Assembly: GCF_963082655.1 (NCBI RefSeq)
Contig: NC_081552.1
Coordinates: 57,268,561-57,332,560, forward strand
DNA: 64,000 nucleotides
Direction: 5' to 3'
Source: Stomoxys calcitrans
Taxonomy: Eukaryota; Arthropoda; Insecta; Diptera; Muscidae
Every line of letters starts with the position of its first letter. Position 1 is the stretch's first letter. The notes beneath the pieces were generated by a model, which saw only the letters and a program-made list of their open reading frames with translations, did no database searches and had not been told where the DNA came from. Made by a program: the position numbers and the translations under genes. Shown here one piece after another: positions 10,433-22,500 of this stretch.

Positions 10433-11395
10433 CAAGTAAGAGCGTGCTACCCTCCACCATGGATGGCATTTGTCGAGTTCTATGCGCGGTATCTCTTTTT
10501 AGGCAAACAAGGAATATTGAATAAGAACTGTTATGCTATTGGAGCTATATCATGTTATAGTCCGATTCGGACCGTAAATGAATGCAGAACATTGTAGAGG
10601 TCATTGTCTAATATTTCAGTTCATTCAGATAAGAATTGAGCCTTGTAGAGGCTCAAGAAGCAAAATCGGGAGATAGGTTTATATGGGAGCTGTATCAAGC
10701 TATTGATCGATTCAGAACATATTAGACACGTATGTTGAAGGTCAAGAGAGAAGTCGTTCTACAAAATTTCTGCCTGTTCTGTTCTGATGAGAATTTCACC
10801 CTCTAGATGCTCAAGAAGTCAAGATCCCAGATCGGTTTATATGGCAGGTTATGAACCGATTTGCACCATACTTAGTTATTGGAAGTCATAACAAAACACC
10901 TCAAGCCAAATCGGATGAGAATTGCGCGCTCTATTGGCTCAAGAATTCAAGATCCAAGATTGGTTTATATGACAGCTATACCAGATTATGAACCGATTTG
11001 AATCATACTTAGCACGGTTGTTGGAAGTGACACTACGTGCAAAATATCAGTCAAATCGGACGAGAATTGCGCCCTCTAGAGGCTCATGAAGTCAAGATCC
11101 AAGATCGGTTTATATGGCAGCTATATCAAAACCTGGACCGATTTGATCCATTTACAATCCCAAACGACCCACACTAATGAACAGTATTTGTCCAAAATTT
11201 CAAGCGGCTGGCTTTACTCTTTCAATAGTTAGCTTTGCTTTTTGACAGACAGACGCACGGACGGACGGACATGGCTAAATCGACTTAAAATGCCTTGACG
11301 ATCAAGAATGTATGTACTTTATGGAGTCTCGGACGCATATTTCAAGGTGTTACAAACAGAATGACGAAATCAATATACCCCCATCCTATGGTGGA
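10433..11395 (-). mobile_element. HINE subtype A lacking the terminal palindrome
   Basis: Starts CAAGTAAGAGCGTGCT and jumps directly to ACCCTCCACCATGG; the roughly 27 bases that normally hold the 15-bp palindrome are missing. Central monomers (GATCGGTTTATATGGC) and the GACGGACGGACATGG tract (about 11250-11270) are present. The right end is truncated at ATCCTATGGTGGA before the TATAA. Confidence 0.7.
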
Positions 11396-11799
11396 ATGCA
11401 AAATTTCAGACAAATCGGACAAACATTTCGGCTTGAAGCTATATCGGGCTATAGGCCGATTTGGACCGTACTTGGCACGATTCTTGGAAGTCATAACAGA
11501 ACACTTTGTGCAAAATTTAAGCCAAATGGGACAAAAAGGACTCAAGAAGTCAAATCGGGAAATCGGGTTATAAGGGAGCTTAATCTGAACCGATATGGCC
11601 TATTTGCAATCCCCAATGACCCAGACCAATATTAAGTATCTGTGCAAAATTTCAAGCGGCCAGCTTTACGCGTTCGACCGCTATTGTCTCAGGACGTCGA
11701 GACGATCAAGAATACATATACTGTAGGGGGTCTTAGAAGAATATTTCGAGGTGTGACTAGATTAGTATACCCCCATCCTATGGTGGCGGGAAAAAAAAA
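11396..11799 (-). mobile_element. Partial HINE (A/C-like), left end missing
   Basis: One to two central monomers, a (GTCTCAG)-disrupted GTCY tract, the core ACGATCAAGAATACATATA and the right end CCATCCTATGGTGGCGGG before a poly-A run. It is joined without spacer to the truncated end of the previous HINE. Confidence 0.55.
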
Positions 11800-11817
11800 C
11801 AGCAATTTTAAAATTTA

Positions 11818-14165
11818 AGATCCAATCATATATCTTACTAGCTGGATAGGGCCCGCACCGCTGCGCCTTTTTTCACTCTCTTAGTTTATCTGAGACCTAT
11901 ACGGTCACGTCAGAAAATAAGTCCTGTTTGGGGTGCTGGTACGACCTTTCGGATATTTCGCGCCAATATGGATATTATATTGGTGCTCTTCTCCCAAATA
12001 CCTTTCATTGGAGCCGTATATTGCTATAGTCGGTAAATATGTGCGGTATGGGGGGTGTTTTTGAGAGTGAGGCAGATCCCCATATATCAGATTCGTGCTC
12101 TGGTTTCAAAGACTTATCATTTGAGTCCCATATTGTCATTATTGGTTTATATTCCTTTTGGCTGGTGGCTTTGGGGGTGGGGCGGCCCCCTAGATATCCC
12201 ACCCATCTCCGGGATCTGTCGTTTTTGGAAATAGGGTAAGCGGAGGGACCGCCCATTAAATTGTGGATGCTAGATCTACTTCATTGTATTGGGTTTGGTG
12301 GTGGATTGGAGTAGCTTTGCCCCAAAAGTGGATATCAGATTCATACTCCACTCCCGAAAATCACATTGGAGCTACATATTGCTATAGTCGGTATATATGT
12401 GTGGTTTACGGGGAGTTTGTGACGTAAGGCGTCCCTGAAACACTTGGCCATGAAACAGATACAGATTGGAGCCACTTTTGACCATAATCCACAAATATGT
12501 CCAGTTTGAGGGGTATGCATGGTGGGGCGGCCACCCACGTACTTACAAACAAACAACAAATTTTGCCCATGACCATTCCACTATGGAAAAGGGGCAAACT
12601 TCTCACATATCAATGAGTGCAATCGGATTCAAGTTTAAAGTTCAATGATAAGGGGACTCCTTTTTATAGCCGAGTCCGAACGCCGTGGCGCAGTGCGACA
12701 CCTCTTTGGAGAGAAGTTTTACATGGCATATAATCTCACAAATGTTGCCAGCATTAGCCCCAACTTAGCCCTGAAAAAATATCAGCATCGTGCTCTACTC
12801 ACAAATTTCTTGGGTGGCACGACCCCCAAACATTTGGCCTCAAACTTGGGTATCAAATTCGTTTTCTACTATCAAATACCTTTTATTTAGAGGCGGACTC
12901 TTATTTAATATCAGCATCGTGCTAGAGCACGATTTAGTTTGAGCGCCATAATGTCAAGCATTTTAAAGAAGGTTATCACGATATTCAGATCTATTATTAT
13001 TATTTTTTTTGTATTTGTTATCTACATTCAAAATGATATTTCAAAGCGACGACTTCGGATACTGAATTCTTAAAGACCCGCAGGTCCTCTTGTGTCCATC
13101 CCAATCTGAGGGTAAAAAGCGTACTCTACTACCAAATATCTTTTATTTCTGTCCTATTCTATCCTGATCGGCCTTCATATATTATTTCGTATTATTCATA
13201 TATTATTCCTTTTTCCTTAGGATAGGGGGAGGGGGATTGGGCTCTGATCCTTTCGACAGTTTGGCGTTGCATTTATTGGAAGGAGAGGTTCGACAGGAAT
13301 ATTTATTTTCGATAATTAAAGAGCTTTTAGTGAAATACCATGCTACGAAAATAGTATATCGCTTGACTAACAGTTTAACAATATAAGTGCCTTTATCTGA
13401 ATCCCATATGATCTTTATTGGTCTACGAATTTCAGATTTGATGTAAGGTGTACTCCATTCTTAAAATACTTCATTTGAACCCGATATTCTCATGATGTCT
13501 GATTTGGTGGTGTTTTCGGTGGAAAGGTGTTCCCCCAGATACTTGGCCCTGAAAAAATACCAGCATCGTGCTCTTCTCTCAAATACCATTTATTTAAACC
13601 CATATTGCCATTGGTTTAAGAGGAGTTTACAGGATGAGGCGTTCCCCAAACACATGGCCCCAAAATAAGTTATCAAATTCGGTTTCTATTCTCAAATACC
13701 TTTCATTTCAGCCACATATTGGCATGGTCGAAAATTTTTCCCCATTTGGGGGTGTTTTCGGAAAGGGGTGATGCCCTAAAAACATGGTCCTAAATTTGGA
13801 TGTCAAATTCGTATTCTACTCCCAAATACCTTTATTTGACCCCATATTGCGATGGTCACTAAAAAATTGCTGTTTGTGGAGTATTTTGGGAAAGGAAAAT
13901 TGACCCGAAAATGGGTATCAATTCTTGCTCTACCCCCCAATATCTTTCATTTAAGCTCCACATTGACATGGTCAAAATCAAAATCAAATATCAAAATATG
14001 TAGTACCCTATTTTCACCACGGAATGATTATGCACCATCTGTGAAAATTTCAAGAAAATCGGTTCAGCCGTTTCTGAGTCTATAAGGAACACACAAACAA
14101 AGAAACAAACAAACAAACCTACAAACCTACAAACAAACACAAATTAATGTTTATATACATAGATG
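11818..14165 (+). mobile_element. Long element of ~130-bp monomers (family D), arm 1
   Basis: Left end is ATCTTACTAGCTGGATAGGG, followed by CCCGCACCGCTGCGCC. The body is diverged monomers of the pattern CAAATACCTTTCATTTGAGC, CCATATTGCCATGGTC, GTGTTTTGGGGTGGG. The right end carries AAAATCGGTTCAGCCGTTTC, a CAAACAAA-rich tract and TTTATATACATAGATG. No coding domain is seen, and I cannot assign it to a described superfamily. The left half is inverted-repeated at 14872-15872. Confidence 0.6.
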
Positions 14166-14440
14166 TGTACTCAGCTTCCAAATATCTTTCGTTTGATGCC
14201 CATATTGTCCCAATCGGTTAACATGTCCTGTTGAGGGGTTTTGGGAGTTGGTGAGGCGCCTCAGACACCAAGGAATACATTTTTATATCAGCATTGGACT
14301 TTGCCTTTAAATAGCTTTCTTTTTATATCCACATTTTCCCAATCAGTAAATTTGTCCTGCTATGTGGTTTTGGGTGAGGAGGACCCTCAGACACCAAAAA
14401 AGAATTTTTTGTCTCAGAATTGTATTCTACTTTTAAGTGC
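14166..14440 (+). repeat. Additional family D monomers
   Basis: Two to three diverged monomers (AAATATCTTTCGTTTGATGC, CCATATTGTCCCAATCGG) lie beyond the CAAACAAA tract, as if a second family D element had been joined there. Confidence 0.45.
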
Positions 14441-14871
14441 AAATCGGGCGATACATCTGAACCGATTTTGATGAAATCTTGTAGATATATTAAGATCACC
14501 AACAAAATGATCCGTACCAAATTTTGTGCAGATCGGTTTGAAATTGTAGTTACTGCGGCCATTTAAGTGCAAATCGGGCGATACATATATATGGAAGCTC
14601 TATCAAACTGTGAACCGATTTTTACCGAAATCAATAGCGTTCGTCCTTGGGCCAAAAAAGTGATATGTGCAAAATTTCGTGATGATTGGACTTTGATTAC
14701 AAGAATACATGGACTCACTACGGACGGACGGACAGACGGATATGGTTAAATCGAATCAGAAAGTGATTCTGAGTCGATCGGTATACTTATCAAGCTCTTC
14801 TCCTTCTTAGCTTATCAAACAAATGCACAAACTTCTAATGCCCTCTACCACAGTGGTGGTGTAGGGTATAA
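14441..14871 (-). mobile_element. Divergent HINE-like element
   Basis: Two copies of an AAGTGCAAATCGGGCGATAC unit (about 14437 and 14564, ~127 bp apart) precede a GACGGACGGACAGACGG tract, an AAATCGAATCAGAAAGTGAT core-like stretch and the right end GGTGGTGTAGGGTATAA. The 153-bp monomers, left palindrome and left terminus are absent. It is a distant member or a separate mini-me lineage with a different central repeat length. Confidence 0.5.
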
Positions 14872-15872
14872 TTAATTAGTGTGGATCTGAAAGAGACCCG
14901 TAGCCCCATAATGCTTGACATTATAGGGCTCAAACAAAATCGAGCTCTAGCACGATGCTGATATTATTTCAGGGTCCGCCCACTAAACTTCCGTCAAACC
15001 GACCATGTTCACCTACTATGGCAAAAAGGGGTTCAAATAATAGGTATTTAGTAGTAGAAAACGAATTTGATATCCAATTTTGAGTCCAAGTGTTTGGGGG
15101 TAATCTCACCCCATAAACTCTACCTAAACCAATTGCAATTGCCGGAATTTAAAAGTAAAGTACAATGCTGATATTTGTTCAGGGTTAAGTGCGTGGGAGA
15201 CCGCCCACCCTACTTACTCCTCAAACTGGATATATTTGTGAATTACGGCAAAAAGGGGGACAAATCAGATATTCGTTTTATGACCAAGTGTTTCAGGGAC
15301 GACTCATCTCAAAAATCCCCCTGAATCACACATATACCGACTATAGCAATAGCTCAAATGTGGTTTTTGGCTTCTGCAATCCACCACCAAAACCAAGACT
15401 AATAGGCGGACTCTCCCCTTATTCTATTTTCAAAAGCGGCAGATCTCGGAGATGGTTGGGGCGATTTACTCGAAATTTAGTACGTTTATAATAACTCAAA
15501 ACTAGAAATTTGGTATACTTATTTAAGGTGGGATGTTTAGGGCGGCCGCCCCACCTCCTAAGCCCGCCACATGGAAACTTAAACCAATAATGACAATATT
15601 AGGCTCCAGTGAAAGGTATTTGAGACTAAAGCACGAATCTTATACATGGGGTACCACCTCACCCCCGAAAACACCCCCATACCGGACATAGCAATATAAG
15701 GCTCAAATGAAATATCCACATTGGGCCGAAATATCTGAAATGCCGTACCAGCACCTCCAAACAGGACTTTTTTCCTGACCGTGCCAGTATAGGGCTCAGA
15801 TAAAATAAGAGAGTGAAAGAAGGCGCAGCACAGCGGGCCCTGTCCAGCTAGTTATTATATATTACTGGATCT
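14872..15872 (-). mobile_element. Long element of ~130-bp monomers (family D), inverted arm
   Basis: This is the reverse complement of the left part of the 11818-14165 element. It ends GAAGGCGCAGCACAGCGGGC, then CCAGCTAGTTAT and an ATATATTACTGGATCT flank that mirrors the left flank of arm 1. Internal blocks such as the CCTGTTTGG...TGCTGGTACG stretch match arm 1 in inverted order with point differences. Confidence 0.6.
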
Positions 15873-15873
15873 A

Positions 15874-17741
15874 TTGGGTTGCCCAAAAAGTAATTGCGGA
15901 TTTTTCATATAGTCGGCGTTGACAAATTTTTTCACAACTTGTGACTCTGCAATTGCATTCTTTCTTCTGTCAGTTATCAGCTGTTACTTTTAGCTTGCTT
16001 TAGAAAAAAATGTAAACAAGTAAAAAGGCGTTAAGTTCGGCCGGGCCGAACTTTGGATACCCACCACCTCGGGTATATATGTAAAACACCTTTCGTCAAA
16101 ATTCGTTGAAAAATGCATATCTTATGCCCCATAGAAGCTATATCGATATATGTTCCGATTTGAACCAAATACTAGGAAGTACAAATCATTGTTCAATAAA
16201 CCGATCTGAACCATATACGACACGGATGTCAAAAAGCCTAACATATGTCACAGTGTTAAATTTCAGTGAAATCGGATTATAAATGCGCCTTTTATGTGGC
16301 CAAGATTATATGGCAGCTAAATCCAAATCTGCACCGCTTTGGGCCAAGTTGCAGAAAAAACTCGAAGAGCCTAACATAACTCAAATTTCGATGAAATCGG
16401 ATTATAAATGCGACTTTTTTGGACCCCAAAAACCTTAAATCGAGATATCGGTCTATATGACAGCTATATCCAGATCTGAACCGATCTAAGCCAAATTGAA
16501 AAAGAAAGTCGAATGGCCCAACACAACTCACTGTCCGAAATTTGGGCGACATCGGATAATCAATGCGCCTTTTATTGAACCAAAACCTTAAATCTAGAGA
16601 TCGGTCTATATGGCAGCTATATTCAAATCTGGACCGATCTGAGCCAAATTGAAGAAGGATGTCGAAGGTCCTAACACTACTCACTGTCCCTAATTTCGGA
16701 GACATGGGATAATAAATGCGCCTTTCATGGCCCCAAAATTTAAAATCGAGAGATCGGTCTATATGGCAGCTATATCCAAATCTGAACCGATCTATGCCAT
16801 ATTGCAGAAGTATGTCAAGGGCCTTAACTTAACTCACTGTCCCAAATTTCGACGACATCAGACAGTAAATGCGCCTTTTATGGGCGCAAGACCTTAAATC
16901 GAGAGATTGGTCTATATGGCAGCTATATCCAAATCTGAACCGATCTGAGCCAAATTGAGGAAAGATGTCGAGTGGCCTAACATAACTCTCTGTTCCAAAT
17001 TTCAGCAAAATCGGATAATAAATATGGCTATTATGGACCTTAGACCCTAAATTGACGGATCGGTCCATATGGCAGCTATATCGAAATCTGAACCGATCTG
17101 AACCAAATTGAGGAAGGATGTCGAGTGGCATAATATAACTCTCTGTCTTAAATTTCAGCAAAATCGGATAATAAATGTGGCTTTTATAGGCCTTAGACCC
17201 TAAATTGGCGGATCGGTCTATATGGCAGCTATATCGAAATTTGAACCGATCTGGGCCAAAATTGACGAAGGATGTCGAGTGGCCTAACATAACTTTCTGT
17301 TTCAAATTTCAGCAAAATCGGGTAATAAATGTGGCTTTTATGGACCTAAGACCCTAAATCGGATATGGGGGCTATATCAAGATATAGTCCGATATAGCCC
17401 ATCTTCGAACTTAACCTGCTTATAGACAAAAAAAGAATCTGTGCCAAATTTCAGCTCAATATCTCTATTTTTAAAGACTGTAGCGTGTTCAACAGACAGA
17501 CGGACAGACGGACGGACATGGCTAGATCGTCTTAGATTTTTACGCTGATCAAGAATATATATACTTTATAGGGTCGGAAATGGATATTTCGATGTGTTGC
17601 AAACGGAATGACAAAATGAATATACCCCCATCCTTCGGTGGTGGGTATAAAAAGTATATTTGATTAAAGTTCATTCTATGTTTTATTAAAAATGCATTTA
17701 CTTTCTTTTAAAAATCCGCAATTATTTTTTGGGCAACCCAA
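15874..17741 (+). mobile_element. mariner-derived MITE interrupted by a HINE
   Basis: Terminal inverted repeats begin TTGGGTTGCCCAAAAAGTAA at the left and end with its inverse at 17741, flanked by TA on both sides (15872-15873 and 17742-17743). Without the nested HINE (16017-17650) the element is about 234 bp and matches the uninterrupted MITE at 59816-60051. It keeps the last codons of a mariner transposase (TATATTTGATTAA), showing it is an internal-deletion derivative. Confidence 0.85.
16017..17650 (-). mobile_element. HINE subtype B with a regular 153-bp array, nested in MITE
   Basis: Left end CAAGTAAAAAGGCGTTAAG plus intact palindrome, right end GGTGGTGGGTATAA. The CGGTCTATAT anchor recurs at 16449, 16602, 16755, 16908, 17061 and 17214, every step exactly 153 bp. 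The GACAGACGGACGGACATGG tract is near 17500. Minus-strand frames (16292-16705 and 16829-17305) stay open through several monomers because 153 is divisible by three. They encode a 51-residue repeat (YSCHIDRS...) with no known domain, so I annotate no gene. Boundaries are exact from comparison with the empty MITE. Confidence 0.85.
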
Positions 17742-17747
17742 TATTTA

Positions 17748-18259
17748 TTATACCCACCAACATAGGATGGGGGTACACTAATCTAGTCATTCCGTTTGTA
17801 ACACGTCGAAATATTCGTCTAAGACCCCATAAAGTTTATATATTCTTGATCGTCTTGACGTTCTGAGTCAATCTAGCCATGCCCGTTCGTCCGACCGTCT
17901 GTAAAAACGATAGCGCCTAGAGCTAGCCGCTTGAAATTTTGCTCTGATAGGTCGTTGGGTGATTTCTTAAGCCCTAACAAGCCACAATTTTTATCCGATT
18001 TGGCTGAAATTTTGCATGCGGTGTTCTTTTACGACTTCCAACAACTGTGCCAAATTCGGTTTAAATATGTCTTTAGCCTGATATTGCTCCCGTGTAAACA
18101 AGTCTCTCGATCATCCTTGGTCGGTTCCTAGAAGCTTTAATTTTTGCTGGTTTAACAGAAGTTTGGTATGTAGAATAAAATTATGCCCATTTTTAGCAGA
18201 CTCCATGGTGGTGGGTTTCCAAGATTCGGCCCGGCCGAACTTAGCACGCTTTACGCTGG
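17748..18259 (+). mobile_element. HINE subtype C
   Basis: Begins TTATACCCACCAACATAGG five bases after the TA of the MITE. It carries the core TATATATTCTTGATCGTCTT and GTCCGACCGTCTG tract. It has only about one central monomer, then CATGGTGGTGGGTTTCC, the palindrome TTCGGCCCGGCCGAA and a mutated terminus (CTTTACGCTGG instead of CTTTTACTTG). Confidence 0.7.
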
Positions 18260-18839
18260 TTTTCATAGATAAATTGATTTTTCTTAGAAAAATAGATTTT
18301 TGCTAAAAAAAAATCTTTAAAACCAAAGGTTCGTCAAATCCTTGCAAAACGTTTTGCAAAACGTTTTGCAAAAACAAAAGGAATGAATGAAACATTCCTT
18401 TTGTCCTTCATGCCCCTTCTTTTTCTTTACATTCTAAAGAACAAAACACTTTGCCTTAAACTCAATACACTAGTATATGTGTTTTAAACCTCCTTTTTTT
18501 TATTTCTCAACACAAACCCATTTTTTAACTGGAGGCCATTCTTTGACAACTGTATATTGATTTTGTTACGCTTTTGTTTTTTAGACAATCAAACCAAGCC
18601 CCATGAAGAACTTAATTACAAATGTCTATAGTGTCTGTGATATCAGTGACATTTGTATAGGCTGTCTGCCTTTAAAGATCAGCGCAATATACGAGTTTAG
18701 TTCATACAAATGTTTCCTTTTGATTCAGGCTATCTGCGGTGTTATCATTGAAACATTTCAAATGTATTCCGAGTCCTTTTGTATAGCGACCAAGCAGTTC
18801 TTTGGCGAAAATTCCTTCATTACTTTCATCAATGCAAAA
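18260..18839. other. Non-repetitive sequence with two strong hairpins
   Basis: Contains a 30-bp perfect palindrome at 18342-18371 and, immediately after it, an AAAGGAATG/CATTCCTTT stem with a short loop (about 18376-18402). A 102-codon frame starting at 18603 shows no domain and runs into the next HINE, so I do not call it. Confidence 0.45.
18342..18371. repeat. 30-bp perfect palindrome
   Basis: Built from TTTTGCAAAACG units, the stretch reads identically on both strands from TTGCAAAACG through to CGTTTTGCAA. It could form a cruciform or hairpin, or be a dyad binding site; function unknown. Confidence 0.8.
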
Positions 18840-19506
18840 CCGAGCCGAATCTTATATGCCATCCACCATGGGTCGCATTTATCGAGTTCTTGTCCCGGTA
18901 TCTCTTTTTAGGCAAATAAAGGATAAAAGAAATTAATTTCTATGCTATTGGAGCTATATCAAGTTATGGTCCGACTCGGACCATAATTTAGTCGAATGTT
19001 GGAGACCATATTAGAAGTCATTTCAGCCAAATCGGATGAGAATTACGCCATCTAGTGGCTAAAGAAGTCAAGATCTCAGATCGGTTTATATGGCAGCTAT
19101 ATCAGGTTATGTACCGATTTAAACCACGCTTATTAGGACAGTTGTTGGAATTCATAACAAAACACCTCATGCTAAATTTCAGCCAAATCGTATAAGAACT
19201 GCGTATTCAAAATCCAAGATCGATTTATATGACAGCTATATCAAAGCATGCACCAATATGGCCAATTTACAATTCCAACCGACCAACACTAATAAGTAGT
19301 ATTTGTGCAAAAATTGCAAGCGGCTACCTTAACTCCTTCGAAAGTTAGAATGCTTTCGACAGACATACGGACATGGCTAGATCGACTTAAAATGCCATGA
19401 CGATCAAGAATATATATACTTTATGGGGTCTTAGACAAATATTTCGAAGAGTTACAAACAGAATGACGAAATTAGTATACCACCCATCCTATGGTGGATG
19501 GTATAA
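18840..19506 (-). mobile_element. HINE subtype A, left terminus lost
   Basis: Starts within the palindrome (GAGCCGAATCTTATATGCC). It has about two central monomers, a short GACATACGGACATGG tract, the core ACGATCAAGAATATATATAC and the right end CCTATGGTGGATGGTATAA. Confidence 0.7.
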
Positions 19507-19604
19507 AAAGGAAGAATCAGTGTCATTTTCTTTGATATATATACAAGTATAGTACTGGTACATCGGTTGACAAAGGCCATTCGTTGTTTCCGTTTCCATA
19601 GTTT

Positions 19605-20528
19605 TTATACCATACACCTTTGGATGGGGGTATACTAATTTCGTCATTCTGTTTGAAACTTCTCGTCATGACATTTTAAGTCGATCTAGCCATGTCCGTC
19701 TGACGAAAGCACGCTAACTTTCCAAGGGGGAAAGCTAGCCGCTTGAAATTTTGCGCAAATACTCATTATTAATGTAGGTTCGTTGGAACTGTAAATGGGT
19801 CAAATCGGTCCATGTTTTGGTATAGCTGCCATATAAACCGATCTTGGAGCGTGACTTCTTGAGCCACTGGAGGGCGCAATTCTTATCCGATTTGGCTGAA
19901 ATTTTGCAATGACGTGTTTTGTCTTGACTTCCCACAACAGTGCTAAGTATGGTTCAAATCGGTCCATAACCTGATATAGCTGCCATATAAACCTAACTGT
20001 GGTCTTGACTTTTTGAGCATCTAGAGAGCACAATTCCTATTGGATTTGGCTGAGATTTTACACGACGTGTTACGTTATGACTTCCAACAGCTGTGCCAAA
20101 TATGGTTCAAATCGATCCATAACCTGATATAGCTGCCATTTAAACCGATCTGGGATCTTGACTTCTTGAGCCTCCAGAGGGCATAATTATTATCCGATTT
20201 GGCTGAAAATTTGTAAAACGGCTTCTTCCATGACCTTCAATATACTTGTCAAATATGGTCTGAAACGGTCTATAGCCCGATACAGTTCCCATTTAAACCG
20301 ATCTCTCTATTTTACTTTTAAAGCCCATAAAGGGCACTTCTTCTATGGTCTCTAACGAATGTTAGAACGAATTAATTATGGTCGGACTGGTCCCACTCGG
20401 ACCAAAAGCATAGCAAAGCTTTCCTTTGTTTGCGTAAAAAGAGATACCGGGAAAAGAACTCGACAAATACGATCCATGGTGAGGGTATATAAAATTCGGC
20501 CTGGCCGAACTTAACACGCTTTTATTTG
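19605..20528 (+). mobile_element. HINE subtype A
   Basis: Begins TTATACCATACACCTTTGG and lacks most of the TA/core segment (jumping from CTTCTCGTCATGAC to GTCGATCTAGCCATG). Four to five central monomers follow. It ends GGTGAGGGTATATAA, a one-mismatch palindrome (TTCGGCCTGGCCGAA) and CTTTTATTTG. Six bases separate it from the next HINE in the same orientation. Confidence 0.7.
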
Positions 20529-20534
20529 CCTTTT

Positions 20535-21935
20535 TTATACCCACCACCGAAGGATGGGGGTATATTCATTTTGTCATTCCGTTTGCAACACATCGAAATA
20601 TCCATTTCCGACCCTATAAAGTATATATATTCTTGATCAGCGTAAAAATCTAAGACGATCTAGACATGTCCGTCCGTCTGTTGAAATCACGCTACAGTCT
20701 TTAAAAATAGAGATATTGAGCTGAAATTTTACACAGCTTCATTTTTTATCCATAAGAAGGTTAAGTTCGAAGATAGGCAATATCGGACTATTTCTTGATA
20801 TGGCCCCCATATAGACCGATTCGCCGATTTAGGGTCTTAGGCCCATAAAAGCCACATTTATTATCCGATTTTGCTGCAATTTTGGGACAGTGAGTTGTGT
20901 TAGGCCCTTCGACATCCTTCGTCAATTTGGCTCAGATCGGTCGAGATTTGGATATAGCTGCTATATAGACCAATCTGCCGAATTAGGGTCTTAGGCCCAT
21001 AAAAGCCACATTTATTATCCGATTTTGCTGAAATTTGGGACAGTAAATTGTGTTAGGATCTTTGATATCCCTCAATTATTTGGTGCAGATCGGTCCAGTT
21101 TTGGATATAGCTGCCATATAGACCGATCCCTCGATTTCAGGTTTTGGACCCATTAAATGCTCATTTATTGTTCGATGTCGCCGAAATTTGGGACACTGAG
21201 TTAAATTAAGCCCCTCGACATAATCCTTCAATATGCCACAGATCGGTTAAGATTTGGATATAGCTGCCATATAGACCGATCCCTCGATTTCAGGTTTTGG
21301 ACCCATTAAATGCTCATTTATTGTTCGATGTCGCCGAAATTTGGGACAGTGAGTTAAGTTAAGCCCCTCGACTTCCTTCTGCAATATGGCCCAGATCAGT
21401 CCAGATTTGAATATAGCTGCCATATAGACCGATCTCTCGATATAAGGTTTTGGGTCCATAAAAGGCGCATTTATTGTCCGATTTCGCCGAAATTCGGGAC
21501 AGTGAGTTGAGTTAGGCCCTTCGAAATTTCTCTGAAACTTGGGCTAAATCGGTTTAGATTTGGATATAGCTGCCATATAGACCGATATCTCGATTTAAAG
21601 TTTTGGCCCCATAAAAGGCGCATTTATAATCCGATTTCACTGAAATTTGACACAGTGACTTATGTTAGGCTTTTCGAAATCCGTGTCGTATGTAGCTCAG
21701 ATCGGTTTATTTTTAGATAATGCTACTAAATAGACCAATATTTTGTTATACACAATTGAACAATGACTTGTAGTTATAAGTATTTGGTCAAAATTGGAAC
21801 ATATTTTGATATAACTGCTATGGGACAAAAGGTATACAATTTTCACCGGATTTTGATGAAAGGTGGTTTACGTATATTTCCGAGGTGGTGGGTATCCAAA
21901 GTTCGGCCCGGCCAAACTTAACGCCTTTTTACTTG
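20535..21935 (+). mobile_element. HINE subtype B, full length
   Basis: Begins TTATACCCACCACCGAAGG, with the core and GTCCGTCCGTCTG tract near 20660-20685. Monomer anchors ACCGAT lie at 20816, 20970, 21123, 21276, 21429 and 21582 (153-bp steps, one of 154). It ends GGTGGTGGGTATCC, a palindrome with one mismatch (TTCGGCCCGGCCAAA) and TTTTTACTTG. The two monomers around 21120-21350 are nearly identical. Confidence 0.8.
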
Positions 21936-22321
21936 TTTGTTTTTATGTTGAACAATGTCAGTTATGGCTTTTGTTCTTACTTTGTATAGCAAGCTTTTTC
22001 ACTGTTTATCTCTGTGAACAATGTCATATGTAGATGATATGTAGCTGGTACTTAGTTGTCATCATAGCCAATGGAAACCAGCAAACAATTTGACATATAA
22101 TAGAAATGAAATAAGGAAATAATTGATGCAACGTGAAGATTTTCTATTGAAGCAGCGGATATTAAAATGTTTTGATTTGACTAACGAAAAGTTTTGCTGT
22201 GTTTTGCCACGAACTTTGAAAAATTACTTCAATAGTTTTTTTCAGTTCTTGTCTCCAATTATTGAGCTCTTAGAATTTCGTTTATTTTTGTCTTCTTTAT
22301 TTCTTTCTGACATGACATAAA
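21936..22321. other. Spacer without recognised feature
   Basis: AT-rich sequence between a HINE and a truncated retrotransposon. A 65-codon plus frame at 22123 has no recognisable domain. Confidence 0.4.
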
Positions 22322-22327
22322 CAGAAG

Positions 22328-22500
22328 GGAGAAAGTGGCACAGGGCACGCCACAGCAGGGGGGGAGACATTTTATCGCCACTCCTTTGGGAGATCACCAT
22401 AAATGACCTATTACGGATGCTGACTGAGGAGAGGTTTGAACCCGCCTGCAATGCAGACGATGTTATATAACTTTTTAGGGGTAAGGATCCGAACCAGCTG
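22328..22500 (+). pseudogene. RT palm fragment
   Basis: Readable in shifted frames are VAQGTPQ, then INDLLRMLTEERFEPACNADDVI, i.e. a YADD catalytic box in which Tyr is replaced by Asn. In-frame stops and shifts mean no functional RT. Confidence 0.55.

Noticed and set aside
12005..13000. Short frames in the family D monomers
   Set aside because: Glycine/proline-rich translations of G-run monomers with no domain; not genes.
16292..17305. Minus-strand frames with a 51-residue repeat (YSCHIDRS...) as a repeat protein
   Set aside because: They coincide exactly with the 153-bp array; no start, splice or known domain is seen. Kept only as a testable note under the 153-bp finding.
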